This document shows positions 18,362-27,423 of a DNA stretch of 64,000 nucleotides, piece after piece. The stretch is from BJGV01 sp964194745 (lineage in GTDB: Bacteria; Pseudomonadota; Gammaproteobacteria; Burkholderiales; Nitrosomonadaceae), in contig OZ252054.1 of NCBI GenBank assembly GCA_965248035.1, positions 372,001 through 436,000 of the forward strand, in the 5' to 3' direction. The notes beneath the pieces were generated by a model. The model was not told the DNA's origin. It saw nothing but the letters and a program-made list of their open reading frames with translations, and did no database searches. Position numbers and translations under genes: made by a program. Position 1 is the stretch's first letter. The number at the start of each line of letters is the position of its first letter.

Positions 18362-18565
18362 TTACTTTCTCTGTGAGAATTCAAGTCCAGCTAGACCGAG
18401 TCCGAGAAGAACAAGGGTGGTAGCTGGTTCTGAAACAAAGCTGGTGGGAGAAGTAAGAGGAGCAGTGGGATCGTTAATAATTGGGAGAGGAGGTAGTTGA
18501 TCGAATAGAGTAATTTCGCTGCCGTTAGAACGACCAAGCTCACCGGATGGCAGGGCTGTTTCCCA
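18362..18565 (-). pseudogene. Relic of a PEP-CTERM protein (C-terminal sorting signal)
   Basis: The minus strand encodes about 67 residues without a start codon, bounded upstream by TGA (18566-18568). The end FVSEPATTLVLLGLGLAGLE followed by FSQRK and a TAA is a near-perfect PEP-CTERM signal: (S/P)EPA, a transmembrane stretch and a basic tail, normally recognised by exosortase. The upstream part (SGELGRSNGSEITLFDQLPP, Pro/Thr-rich) looks like the end of a secreted protein body. The rest of the gene is missing; the GC-rich DUF1538/PII block begins about 90 bp away. Confidence 0.7.
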
Positions 18566-18651
18566 TCATTTCCATAGCGACTGTGTTCCGCAATCTTCAG
18601 ATTGCCAGCATTCTACCGGCTACGCCTGTTATATCCGATAGGCTACTGTTT

Positions 18652-19035
18652 TTATTCTACCGGCACACCCACTGGCAAAGTAAACGGCGAGGCAAGGGTC
18701 AATGCACCCAGCCAGATTGCACCACCCTCTGGGCGTCCGATGCGCGCCTTCTCGTAGATGTAGTCGTATAGCTCATCGGCATCGGATTCCGGTACCACCA
18801 CATCGACCTTTCTTATCAGGGTGGGCTCGGGCAACTGCAAATCACCGGATTTGGTTCTGACTTCCGCCAGTATCCCCATGCCCAAGCAACTTGTGCTGTT
18901 GGCTCGGGTGATCTGCATCTCATCACGCAGGGCGCGTATCAGTTTCTTCTCGGTACCGTCATCGGGCAATATACAGTTTATGAGTTTGCAGGCTTCACGC
19001 GGTATGGATTGATCGGTATGCCGTTTATCGTTCAT
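18652..19035 (-). CDS. PII-like signalling protein (second of a pair)
   Basis: 127 residues with a PII-like pattern: beta strand KLINCILPDD, helix EKKLIRALRDEM, strand RKVDVVVPESDADELYDYIYEKAR and a final GGAIWLGALTLASP. It lacks the canonical uridylylation Tyr/T-loop of GlnB/GlnK. Its ATG overlaps the TGA of the preceding PII-like gene by 4 bp. The location behind a DUF1538 membrane protein suggests that the pair senses nucleotides or another ligand and gates that transporter; this is inference. The gene is GC-richer than most of the window. Confidence 0.72.
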   Translation of the reverse strand: MNDKRHTDQSIPREACKLINCILPDDGTEKKLIRALRDEMQITRANSTSCLGMGILAEVRTKSGDLQLPEPTLIRKVDVVVPESDADELYDYIYEKARIGRPEGGAIWLGALTLASPFTLPVGVPVE

Positions 19036-19418
19036 GCGTGCTCCCCATTTTGTCCGCTTTTATCCAGTTGTTCCATCATGCTCTTTGGGATGTAGTTAGA
19101 GGCCTTCTCTAGTGGTGTAATGTATATGAAACCCCTACCTGATACATCCAGATCTGCGGCTCGGTAGAGAGTTTCAAATACCAGATCCCGTTGCTCGGAT
19201 GAAACCATGATACTAATGACCTCCTTATCTGCTTCCACGGCAACACCCAGTATGCCCAGACGCTCTCGTGCCCCGATCCCACGAGCGTGATGACTGATAA
19301 CACCGAGCCTGGCCCCTACATCCCTTGCCGCTTTAAGAATAACTCCACTGAAACCGCTTTGCACCACGCAAGTGAGTAGGGATACGTCGGTTAGATAAGT
19401 AATGTTGTGATCGCTCAT
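19032..19418 (-). CDS. PII-like signalling protein (first of a pair)
   Basis: 128 residues. SLLTCVVQSGFSGVILKAAR, a central loop HHARGIGARERLGILG, VEADKEVISIMVSSEQRDLV and a C-terminal GRGFIYITPLEKASNYIP follow the PII ferredoxin-like order. The ATG overlaps the DUF1538 stop codon (ATGA, 19415-19418), and the next PII-like gene overlaps this one in the same way, so the three are one transcription and translation unit. GlnB-type T-loop residues are not visible, so it belongs to the transport-associated PII-like group rather than GlnB/GlnK. Confidence 0.75.
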   Translation of the reverse strand: MSDHNITYLTDVSLLTCVVQSGFSGVILKAARDVGARLGVISHHARGIGARERLGILGVAVEADKEVISIMVSSEQRDLVFETLYRAADLDVSGRGFIYITPLEKASNYIPKSMMEQLDKSGQNGEHA

Positions 19419-21214
19419 AATGTGGACTCTGCCTCCTGTTCATGTGTTACTGAATGTACCTGGGTTGCCGTCTTAATTTGCACCCGATCCTTGTGGTGCG
19501 ACCACAAACCGATGATCATCACGGAGATAATCGGGCCAACGGAGGCCATGCAAAGAATTCCGAAGCCTTCCACGGCATGCGTGGCGTTGCCCAACCCCAG
19601 TCCCATGGCCAGCACCAGAGGAACGGTGATGGGTCCCGTGGTAACACCGGCACTGTCCCAGGCTATGTTCACAAATTCCTCGGTAGAAAAAAAAGTCAGT
19701 ACTATAGCCAGCAGATAGCCGGGCAGGATCAGCCATACCAATGGCAGGTCGAAAATCAGCTTGGCCACGCCGACGGCGATACCGAACCCGACACCAAGAG
19801 ATACCGCATTGATCAAGGTCTTCTTTTTGAATACTCCGTTAGTGAGATTCTCGGTGGTCATTCCCAAGGCATTCAGTGCCGGTTCCGCCAACGTCGCGCC
19901 AAAGCCCAGTATCCAGGCAAACGCCAGGGCCAGGCCCAATCCCACCGCATAGACATAGAGCGGGGATGCCGGTTCTCCCGACACTTCCATGAACGCAGTT
20001 GGCAACAGAGTGCCTGAATTGGCGCCCAGTTTGTTAAGCCCGTATGTGAGCCCGAGATTGAAGATACACATGCCGATGATGGTAAGCCCGATGCCGTAGA
20101 AAATCTCGCCCTGGTTGTCAAGTTTCTCCTTCAATACCAGTCTGAGCACTACAAACAAGAACAGCACCAGCGGCAGGATGGCGCGGACCCCAAGCACGAG
20201 TTCCGCGCCCGGACTGCGTTCATACCAGGCCGGTTCTATGGTTTGAACAGCCGCCGCCGCTTGCCTGGCTGCCTCGATAATTTCCTGTGGTGATACGATG
20301 TATGAAACATACAAGGAGAGCAGCAACACACCCATGATGGGAAATAGGGAAGCCAGGGTCACAATACCGAAGTCGGACAGCCCCGAGTCGCCCTTGCCAG
20401 CCGCTGCCGCGATACCGATACCCAGAGACAACACCAGTGGTACGGTAACCGGACCGGTGGTGACCGCGCCACAATCCCAGGCCAGTCCGAGTATCTTCTG
20501 CAGTTCGGGATCAAACGCCGCAAATATCGTCAGTCCCAGCACCGGTAGCAGGGTGACATAGATCAGCGGTTTCAGACTCCAGCCATACAGGAAACGCAAG
20601 GTGCCGATTGCCGCCGCCAGACCGACACTGGCGCCTACCACCAGAACCAGCGCTTCAGTCCAGTCATTGAGCATGGCATACAGGTAGGGCGCCCGTTCCA
20701 CTGCAACATTTTCGCCGGCGGCCTTCAGCGCACTAATGGCCGGTTCGGCAAAGGTCACACCGATGCCCAGCAGCAGGGTAATAAACAGCACCAGCGGCAA
20801 AGGTGATTTGCGCGGCAGCTGGTTGCCGATGACTGCCCCGAAGGGCATCAGGCCGAGCTTGAGCCCCTCCATGAAAAACATCAGGCCAGCAATAACAGCA
20901 AACAAGCCGCCCGTGATGACCCAGGAGTCTTCCACCAGTTGTCGCAGGAACAGGATCTGAAACAGGGCCAGGTACAGTGCCAGCGGGACAACTGCCTTGA
21001 CCCGCTCCATGAAGCGTACGGAGACATAGGGTCGGAACAGTCTGAGCACCTCTGCGGCGTTCAGTTTGATGCGCGGCGGCGGACAGGGGATGAGTTTGCC
21101 CTCTGCATCCCATTCCAGTTCGGGATTGAAGACATTTAGACTGAGTTCGTTGCGTCCTGCGGTCAGGATCCTCTGGAAATCTCCGAAGCGTCGGTACCTG
21201 TCAGTCATGCGCAT
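19415..21214 (-). CDS. DUF1538 integral membrane protein (two repeats)
   Basis: 599 residues with many membrane segments. The protein is an internal duplication: GIGVTFAEPAISALKAAGENV in the first half matches GFGATLAEPALNALGMTTENL in the second, and WDCGAVTTGPVTVPLVLSLGIG matches WDSAGVTTGPITVPLVLAMGLG. Such paired half-channels with conserved Glu-Pro and Gly-Pro-Thr-Pro loops are typical of inverted-repeat transporters. The substrate is unknown. The two downstream PII-like genes suggest regulated uptake or export. The first 55 residues are soluble. The start is the first of two closely spaced ATGs, with only a weak ribosome binding site. Confidence 0.85.
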   Translation of the reverse strand: MRMTDRYRRFGDFQRILTAGRNELSLNVFNPELEWDAEGKLIPCPPPRIKLNAAEVLRLFRPYVSVRFMERVKAVVPLALYLALFQILFLRQLVEDSWVITGGLFAVIAGLMFFMEGLKLGLMPFGAVIGNQLPRKSPLPLVLFITLLLGIGVTFAEPAISALKAAGENVAVERAPYLYAMLNDWTEALVLVVGASVGLAAAIGTLRFLYGWSLKPLIYVTLLPVLGLTIFAAFDPELQKILGLAWDCGAVTTGPVTVPLVLSLGIGIAAAAGKGDSGLSDFGIVTLASLFPIMGVLLLSLYVSYIVSPQEIIEAARQAAAAVQTIEPAWYERSPGAELVLGVRAILPLVLFLFVVLRLVLKEKLDNQGEIFYGIGLTIIGMCIFNLGLTYGLNKLGANSGTLLPTAFMEVSGEPASPLYVYAVGLGLALAFAWILGFGATLAEPALNALGMTTENLTNGVFKKKTLINAVSLGVGFGIAVGVAKLIFDLPLVWLILPGYLLAIVLTFFSTEEFVNIAWDSAGVTTGPITVPLVLAMGLGLGNATHAVEGFGILCMASVGPIISVMIIGLWSHHKDRVQIKTATQVHSVTHEQEAESTL

Positions 21215-21240
21215 TAATACGGGTGATTATTAATTGCTAT

Positions 21241-21276
21241 GGGCACCTCGAAAATTATCAATATTTCTAGGTGCCC
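21241..21276. other. Hairpin upstream of the DUF1538 operon
   Basis: GGGCACCT (21241-21248) pairs with AGGTGCCC (21269-21276); the interior can extend through GAAAAT/ATTTC. There is no T-run on either side, so a terminator is unlikely. It sits 27 bp upstream of the DUF1538 start and could be an operator or leader structure. Confidence 0.4.
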
Positions 21277-21372
21277 TGCCATTTAATCATAAAGAAAAAA
21301 TTATCGTGGTCAAATATTTTTTCCAATCTCAACGTCCGCTTTGTGCCAAAAACGAGCACTCCTATACGCACA

Positions 21373-21397
21373 AAAAACCCGGCACTAGACCGGGTTA
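21373..21397 (-). terminator. Rho-independent terminator of the SYLF gene
   Basis: AACCCGG (21377-21383) and CCGGGTT (21391-21397) form a 7-bp stem around a 7-nt loop. On the minus strand the stem is followed by a run of T (A at 21373-21378 on plus), about 40 bp past the SYLF stop at 21438. Confidence 0.82.
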
Positions 21398-21437
21398 AGT
21401 TTACTAGTTGTAGAAAACGTTTTGCCAGGTGAAGTAT

Positions 21438-22007
21438 TTATGGATTGATTTTGGTGATCTTCGTGCCACTGAGACCCGCTCCGCCAAACGCCCCTTTCTG
21501 ATCAAAGATAAAGGCATAGATACCTTTTCGGAGTGTAGTCGATGTAACAGCCTTACCAAAACCTTTGTCCACTACGACAAGACTCGGACCTACACCCAGC
21601 TAAAACCCACCACTCTTGTCGAGATAAGATAATGAGTCATTATCCATAAAGAATAGTATATACCCAAACCCCTGGATACCAGCCTGAAAACCATAGGACG
21701 CTGCGAAGGTATTGTAATAACCTATCGTTTTCTGATTTGAATCCATAAGTGCCCCATCGCCAACTTGGGCACCAAAACCGAAACCAGCTTTTAAAATAGT
21801 AGGAAACACCAGGATTGCTACAGCGTTTTTCTTAAGGTTACTGGCATCTTTGTTCGATCGAATAAGTTTATTCAAAGCAACATTCGCTTTCTTATCTATG
21901 CTGATAGCAGCCTTTGATTTGCCAGCTTGTGCGGGTAACGAGAAAGTAACCAGAAAAGCCAGTGCTAGAGGAAATAAAACTGCACGGTGTATGCGTATCA
22001 TGAACAT
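21438..22007 (-). pseudogene. SYLF-domain (Ysc84-like) secreted lipid-binding protein with in-frame amber codon
   Basis: Full frame 189 codons plus TAA. A signal peptide (about residues 1-28, ending SLPAQAG) precedes a SYLF domain: AILVFPTILKAGFGFGAQVGDG, YNTFAASYGFQAGIQ, then LDKSGGF, a TAG at 21600-21602, and in the same frame LGVGPSLVVVDKGFGKAVTS and FIFDQKGAFGGAGLSGTKIT up to the end. Relatives have Trp-Glu where this has Phe-stop, so GAG to TAG is the likely change. The downstream part is otherwise well conserved, so the mutation is recent or the codon is suppressed. The truncated product would lack about a quarter of the domain. Confidence 0.85.
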
Positions 22008-22193
22008 CTCTCTGATCTTGTTTTCAACTTGATTATATTTTATTTACTACTGTAGTGATCCTGTCGTTCAACAAATTTGAGCTCACTCAAAATAATATGT
22101 TGCACATTATAGCTTAAAGATTATTTATTGCCTACCAAAGACTTAGCCAGCTGACAGGAGAATTAAATCCTCAGAGATTAAAATGGAAGGGGG

Positions 22194-23225
22194 TCACTGC
22201 TGTTGCTCCATATGTGCTGACTGTGGGCGAATGATAGTGGAAAATAAAGTGGAAATTTCACCTCCTTTTAAAAGCGGATTAACATACGCGTGATCTCTAA
22301 GCTTGGCAAACGATAATTGTTGATCAAGCCGGCCAGATTCATAAAGATATTCGGGCAGGTAGCCACTTACTAAAATTTTCCAGGAAAACGGTACATGGTC
22401 AGGATTCACTTCTCTGCTATTTAACCAAATTGCGGTGGTACAGTTGTGTAGTAGCGTATTATAAAAAACGGGTTTTTCATGTAACGAATTAATACGGTCA
22501 ACGTATTTCAGAAACAGGTGCTTGACGGCTTCTATCGGCGCCTTTATCCGGTAACGGTAAACTTGCTCAGGAGGATTCTCGCGGTAATTCGTTCGTAAGC
22601 CAATCACATCACGTTCATCAGCAACGATATACATCAGCTCATATTGTCTAAAAAATCCTTTGATGGTTGAATAACCCTCCCCTTCTTCCTTACGTGCTTC
22701 GATAGATATTGCCAGGTGATCATTCTCGCCAAAGTCAAAACTCATAATGACATGCGCAATAGCCGGCCCCATCCAGTACACCGCAAACAAATCAACCCCT
22801 TCAAGTTTATTTAAATCAAAAGTCTTATCGTAATAGTCTGGAGAATAGTCAAATTCACTGTGATAACTGAAATTACGGATATCATGCACCGTTACCAAAT
22901 CACTCTCGATACTGGCATAAGCAAGTTTGCTCACATCGGTTTGCCAGATACGATCATTGGAAGGTTGAATATTGAACCACCAGAGCAGCACCACTAAAAA
23001 GACAATTCCATGAATCGATAATAACCAATTACGCATGGACGGGATAAACAGCAAGGCTATAACTGCAGTCAAGCCAATTAGTGCCACAACAATAGAAAGT
23101 ATTAACAGTACTGTATTGCTACGCGAATCACCAAAGTAAACGGCCAGCGCAGCCCAGGCTGTTGTGCTTGTCAACCACAATACTAGTAGAAATGACATAA
23201 AAAACTGACCAATCTTTTTTATCAT
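22194..23225 (-). CDS. DUF4105-containing membrane protein
   Basis: 343 residues. Three N-terminal membrane segments (about 8-33, 40-62, 68-88; FFMSFLLVLWLTSTTAWAAL, VLLILSIVVALIGLTAVIAL, LLSIHGIVFLVVLLWWFNI) precede a soluble domain that should face the periplasm. The domain has HVIMSFDFGENDHLAISIEARK, YIVADERDVIGLRTNYR and YNTLLHNCTTAIW, the His/Cys-rich core of DUF4105 (Lnb-type periplasmic) proteins, which look like papain/NlpC-type thiol hydrolases. A specific substrate is unknown. The frame is intact, unlike several neighbours. Confidence 0.82.
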   Translation of the reverse strand: MIKKIGQFFMSFLLVLWLTSTTAWAALAVYFGDSRSNTVLLILSIVVALIGLTAVIALLFIPSMRNWLLSIHGIVFLVVLLWWFNIQPSNDRIWQTDVSKLAYASIESDLVTVHDIRNFSYHSEFDYSPDYYDKTFDLNKLEGVDLFAVYWMGPAIAHVIMSFDFGENDHLAISIEARKEEGEGYSTIKGFFRQYELMYIVADERDVIGLRTNYRENPPEQVYRYRIKAPIEAVKHLFLKYVDRINSLHEKPVFYNTLLHNCTTAIWLNSREVNPDHVPFSWKILVSGYLPEYLYESGRLDQQLSFAKLRDHAYVNPLLKGGEISTLFSTIIRPQSAHMEQQQ

Positions 23226-23790
23226 AGAATCTGGTTAAGTAGTCTTAATTACAACGTGAATCGCACCATAATTAGCCTTAGAATATTATCGTCCATAAAG
23301 CTTGAATTTCGACAGTCCACGCAGTAATGACAAGATGAATTCATATGAATTTTTTTATTATTTTTTTCTGAAAATTAAATTAGACTGGGTTTTTTCAAAC
23401 ATACAACAATAACCATTTATATTTCAAAACAATTTGGTATGCCTGCTTTTATACCTGTTTTTATTACTACCAGCCTGCGCCAATCATAAACAGATAGAAG
23501 ATAATATTACGCGAAAATAAGATTTAATAGATAAGCAAAGTGAACAATATATCTTGCCTGGCTTCAATCATTGTATATTACAATTGCCTATCAAAACCAT
23601 CACAAAGTAATTGCAATAAGCTGTAGACTTCAGCTCAGTACAGAAGTATATGCCACAGATGATCTTGTCATTGCTTTCCTAGCCCGCCTATACTGTCATC
23701 GCTGGAAAGGACGACAACGATAACCAAAACAAAGCCTGCGAACTACTAGATCCCTATTACGGTTAAATATATTTTACTGGGAGAATCATT
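23226..23790. other. Long AT-rich intergenic region with degenerate lipoprotein relic
   Basis: 565 bp between divergent genes. The only protein-like stretch is 23434-23520 on plus (listed separately). Stretches further on (about 23540-23600 and 23630-23760) have short open runs but no start or family likeness. The promoter of the downstream hydrolase presumably lies in the last 100 bp. Confidence 0.45.
23434..23520 (+). pseudogene. Remnant or very small lipoprotein leader
   Basis: 28 codons from a TTG: CLLLYLFLLLPACANHKQ then IEDNITRK and a TAA. This is a lipoprotein signal peptide with lipobox LPAC, but the mature part has only about 14 residues, so it is more likely the decayed front of a lipoprotein gene. 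There is no good ribosome binding site. Confidence 0.35.
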
Positions 23791-25059
23791 TTGAAGTTAA
23801 TACGTTTATTCTTCATGATCTGTTGCATACCACTACTCAACGGATGTGCCAGTCTTGGCAAAGGCATGGTTCAAGCGGTACTTGAAAACGAGAAAGAAGA
23901 TTCCCGTCTTTGCCAAATCAAAGGCAAACCGTTCGAAGGAATATTTCCCCTCGTAAAAGACCCTACTAAAAGGGCAAAAGTGCTAATGGTGCATGGCGTG
24001 GGCAGCCACATACCAGGTTACTCGACTCAGCTCCTGGAAGGACTATCAGATGAAATGGCACTAAATAAAATCAGTGAAATTACCAAAAATATCGCCCTGA
24101 CTGATGCGCTCGATCCCACTAAAAAACTTGGCAATCTCAGAATCACCCGATCAACCAACAAAAATGAAACTGAAGAGCTATTATTTTACGAATTGACCTG
24201 GTCAGAAATAACGGATGATCAGAAGAAAGTACTGTCTTATGACAATTCAGGTGAATACTCTTTTCGTCGAGCTGCCGTAAACGACATATTAAAGAAATTC
24301 ACTAATGATACCGCTCCAGACCCTATGATTTATCTGGGGGCCAGTCAAGAAGACATACTCGTTTCTTTTGCACAGTCATTTTGCTGGATGGTTTCTAAAA
24401 ATTGGAGTGACTTGCCCGCACCCTCAACCTCAAGTCAGTTATGTAAGCCAGCACAATTACTATCTGCGGTTGAAAATATGCAAAATGATCGTTATGCATT
24501 CATTTCGCATAGCCTTGGCAACAGAATAGTCATTGATGGTTTACAGCGCATTGCTAGATTGCTTAGTGACAAGCAAGCCAAAAGAAGGAGGATGATAGCC
24601 GACGAATTTGTAAAAACATTTCGACAATTGCAATTTCCTATTTTTATGCTCTCTAATCAACTACCATTGTTACAACTTGGTCGAAAATTACCTGAAGTTA
24701 CAGATCAACATGACGCTTATTGCCATGCAGATGGCGAGCATTACCACTCACGTATACTCAGTAAAACCTCCATCATAGCTTTCAGTGATCCCAATGACAT
24801 ATTGAGTTATGCACTACCCCATGAATTTATTGATCAGTATATAGACTCAAGAATTTGTGCTCACGCGACTAATATTACTATCAACGTGGCCAGAGTTATC
24901 GATGCATTTGGCATAGATATGGCCAATCCGCTTAAAGCGCACCTTGCCTATGAAACTGACAAGCGTGTTATTGCTATGCTAGCTAATGGCGTAGGCAATG
25001 AAAACACATCACCGATCATTCACGGACGCTGTCGAACTCTGACAACGATAGACGACTAA
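23791..25059 (+). CDS. Lipoprotein with alpha/beta-hydrolase fold
   Basis: 422 residues from a TTG start with GGGAG seven bases upstream. A lipoprotein signal (FFMICCIPLLNGCASL, lipidated Cys19) is followed by a hydrolase-like domain: VLMVHGVGSHIPGYST near residue 68 (oxyanion loop) and FISHSLGNRIVIDGL near 240 (Ser nucleophile elbow S-H-S-L-G). A late His would complete the triad; several are present (for example YCHADGEHYH). It is probably anchored at the outer membrane or periplasmic face as an esterase or lipase-like enzyme. I do not recognise a named family. The frame is intact inside an otherwise decayed stretch. Confidence 0.75.
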   Translation: MKLIRLFFMICCIPLLNGCASLGKGMVQAVLENEKEDSRLCQIKGKPFEGIFPLVKDPTKRAKVLMVHGVGSHIPGYSTQLLEGLSDEMALNKISEITKNIALTDALDPTKKLGNLRITRSTNKNETEELLFYELTWSEITDDQKKVLSYDNSGEYSFRRAAVNDILKKFTNDTAPDPMIYLGASQEDILVSFAQSFCWMVSKNWSDLPAPSTSSQLCKPAQLLSAVENMQNDRYAFISHSLGNRIVIDGLQRIARLLSDKQAKRRRMIADEFVKTFRQLQFPIFMLSNQLPLLQLGRKLPEVTDQHDAYCHADGEHYHSRILSKTSIIAFSDPNDILSYALPHEFIDQYIDSRICAHATNITINVARVIDAFGIDMANPLKAHLAYETDKRVIAMLANGVGNENTSPIIHGRCRTLTTIDD

Positions 25060-25068
25060 GGAGTCGTC
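25051..25068 (+). other. Hairpin across the stop codon of the lipoprotein hydrolase
   Basis: GACGACT (25051-25057) pairs perfectly with AGTCGTC (25062-25068), spanning the TAA. An alternative longer pairing uses CACGGACG (25021-25028) with CGTCCGTG (25065-25072). Neither is followed by T, so this is more likely mRNA 3'-end structure than a terminator. Confidence 0.4.
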
Positions 25069-25129
25069 CGTGAATAACTTGAGCATCTCGCGTCTCATCT
25101 GAATCACTCGCCCAGACCATGTTTTTCAA

Positions 25130-27423
25130 TTAATCGCCGATTTCCTGCAACAAAGCCTGTACGGTAGAGCTACCCGGCATCAGGCGATCAAGTCTATGCC
25201 CATATATCATTGCCTGTTCGCGCTCGTCGCGTTCGAGGTGGATCCTGGCAAGCATAAAAAGAATATCCCGGTCGTTCTCAAATCTTTCGTGGGCCTCCTT
25301 TAGCGTCGCCAAGGCCTCCACGGCACGCCCTTCCGAATGCAAACCCACCGCTTACACATAAACATACCAGGCGGTATCAGGTGCTAACTCATATGCCCGC
25401 CGCAATGAAGAAATACCCTGCGTCCGCTTTCCATTACGGATTTGCGCTAACCCTAAGACGTGATGCAAAGGTCCGCTCTGTTCATTTTTAGCCAGTGCTT
25501 CCATAAGCAATTCCAAGTCCCGCGTCTCATCCTCTTGTGCACGGTATAGATCAGCTAGGTTTATGTAGGCCGGCACATAATAGGGCGCCAATTCAATGGC
25601 CTGTTTATATAAGCTTTCTGCGCCAGCAAGATCGCTTTCTTGAAACGCAAGATTTGCCAGATTACTAAGAGACTCTGGACGGTCCGTATTGAAGCGCTGG
25701 ATAGATTTGTATTCTGCCAGTGCAGATGTAAGCGCATCATGGGAAAACACGGGATGTGCACCCAGACGCCGTGCCGCCTCAGTACGAATTACCCGCAAAG
25801 GATCAGACAACAAAGGTAGGCCAATCTCTGCACGAAGTTGCGGCGACAATGCATCCAGTGTACTAATTGCTCCCATCCTCACCAGTGGGTCGATGTCGCG
25901 AACAGCGCGTTTGATTGCTGGTAAAGACCGCGGAGTGATTCCATCACCTAATAGGCTAAACGCCGTTCCACGCACAATAGCAGAATTACGTTGGTCTTCT
26001 ACTACGCTAAGCAATTCTTCTTCTGCCTCGATCCGGTAATGGTTTGCAGCACTGAAAGATGCCGCATAAAGCTGAGGACTTTGTTCTCCATACCAGGCCG
26101 TGACCTTGCCTAGCGCCCATTGCGTTGATTTATCATCGTGGCACTGATTACAGGCGTTTGGCGTACCTACCATGACCGAAAGCCCCGGTCTTGGAATACG
26201 GAAACTGTGATCCCTTCGCGCATCTACCACCATATAATTTTTGGCGGGCATGTGGCAACTCACACATTGGCCCCAGTCGCCTCTGTTCTGTGATGGTGGT
26301 GTTTATCACTGTCGTATTTGGCAGATGAATGACATTGTCCACATAAGCCGTTCCCTTGCACGCTCAGTTTCAAGCTGTGAGGCTGATGACAGTCGCTACA
26401 CGTCACCCCCATTTCATACATCTTGCTTTGCAAAAAAGATCCGTATACATAGACTTCTTCATCGATTTGTCCATCGGCGTAATAAAGGTTCTGGCTAAGC
26501 AGGCTTACCCGAAAATGAACCAGCAGCGGCGCTCCCGGTTGATAATCTGATGACACGGCCTCCCGCCGGGCATGACAACGTCCACAGACATCTAGTTCCA
26601 CGCGCTTATTTAGAGGCTTACTACGGACTGCATGACCGGTTTTTTTATCAATACGCCAGTCAATTCCTGATCTTTCGTCAAACTGGACGGTGAACCCCAT
26701 ATCATTATCCGGATACGTCCTCCGTGTTTCTTCCGTCAGTTGAGCCCATTGCACATGTGTGGAACCCGGACCATGGCAGGCCTCACAGCTGACATTTATA
26801 TCAGATGAGGTTGTCCGGTATTCGCGGGATGAAGCATCGTAATTTTTTTCCAGATTGGTTGAGTGACAATCAGCACACATGTAATTCCAGTTCTGGTTAA
26901 TTCCAGTCCAGTGCAATTCATCATCGTGCCGAATAGGCTCATTAGGATACAGATGAAACCAGCGTTGACCACCCTCTTTCTCACTACGCGTATCCCAGGC
27001 AATATGTAACGCCTGATACCGTCCTTTAGGAAATTTAATTAAATACTGTTGCAAAGGAAAAACGCCGAAGGTATAGGCAATAGGGTAGCCCGTTAACTTG
27101 CCGTCCGGCCCATCGGTTTGTACGAAAAACTGATCTTCTTTTTTATAAAAACTTGAGACGGTACCAAAGTAATCGAATGAAGCATTGTCAAAATCGCCCA
27201 GCACTGTTTTTTCATTGGCGGGCTGCATTGCAAGTTCATGATGCGACCCTTGCCATAAGGTGGTTTGCTGTTGATGACAACTGGCACATTGTTGAGCACC
27301 CACGTAGGCGGCTGGCATATCAGTTAATGACGTTATTTGTTTACTTATATCCGCGCCACTATTTTGCTCGTTGCAACCAACAAGTAGTATGGATAACAAT
27401 AAAGATTTTACAATTGACGACAT
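25130..27423 (-). pseudogene. Multihaem cytochrome c / HEAT-TPR lipoprotein, frameshift plus nonsense
   Basis: Reconstructed as about 764 residues. The N-terminus is a lipoprotein signal (LLLSILLVGCNEQ). Haem motifs CASCH, CADCH, CEACH, CGRCH, CSDCH and CGQCH follow. Near 26265 the frame breaks (...TGANV, stop); one inserted T in AAT(T)GTGTGAG restores CVSCHMPAKNY, a seventh motif, and CNQCH makes eight. HEAT-like and tetratricopeptide segments then run to YVYV and a TAA at 25352-25354, after which the same frame continues AVGLHSEGRAVEAL to the true end at 25130 (Tyr to stop). Probably a periplasmic electron-transfer protein, now inactive unless these are sequence errors. Confidence 0.86.

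Larger units (their letters stand above)
18650..21214 (-). other. GC-rich block (DUF1538-PII-PII operon), probably acquired
   Basis: Three ATGA-overlapping genes whose bases are visibly richer in G and C (for example runs such as GCCGGTTCGGCAAAGG) than either flank, which is AT-rich. No integrase or terminal repeats were found. A short direct repeat ATTCTACCGGC occurs at 18610-18620 and again just before the block at about 18655-18665. Acquisition is an inference from composition only. Confidence 0.5.

Noticed and set aside
18610..18665. Direct repeat ATTCTACCGGC considered as an attachment or duplication site of the GC-rich block
   Set aside because: Both copies are on the same side of the block and no third copy was found at the other edge.
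19454..20017. Open frames of up to 187 codons opposite the DUF1538 gene
   Set aside because: GC-rich coding DNA commonly leaves antisense frames open; no start signal or family motif.
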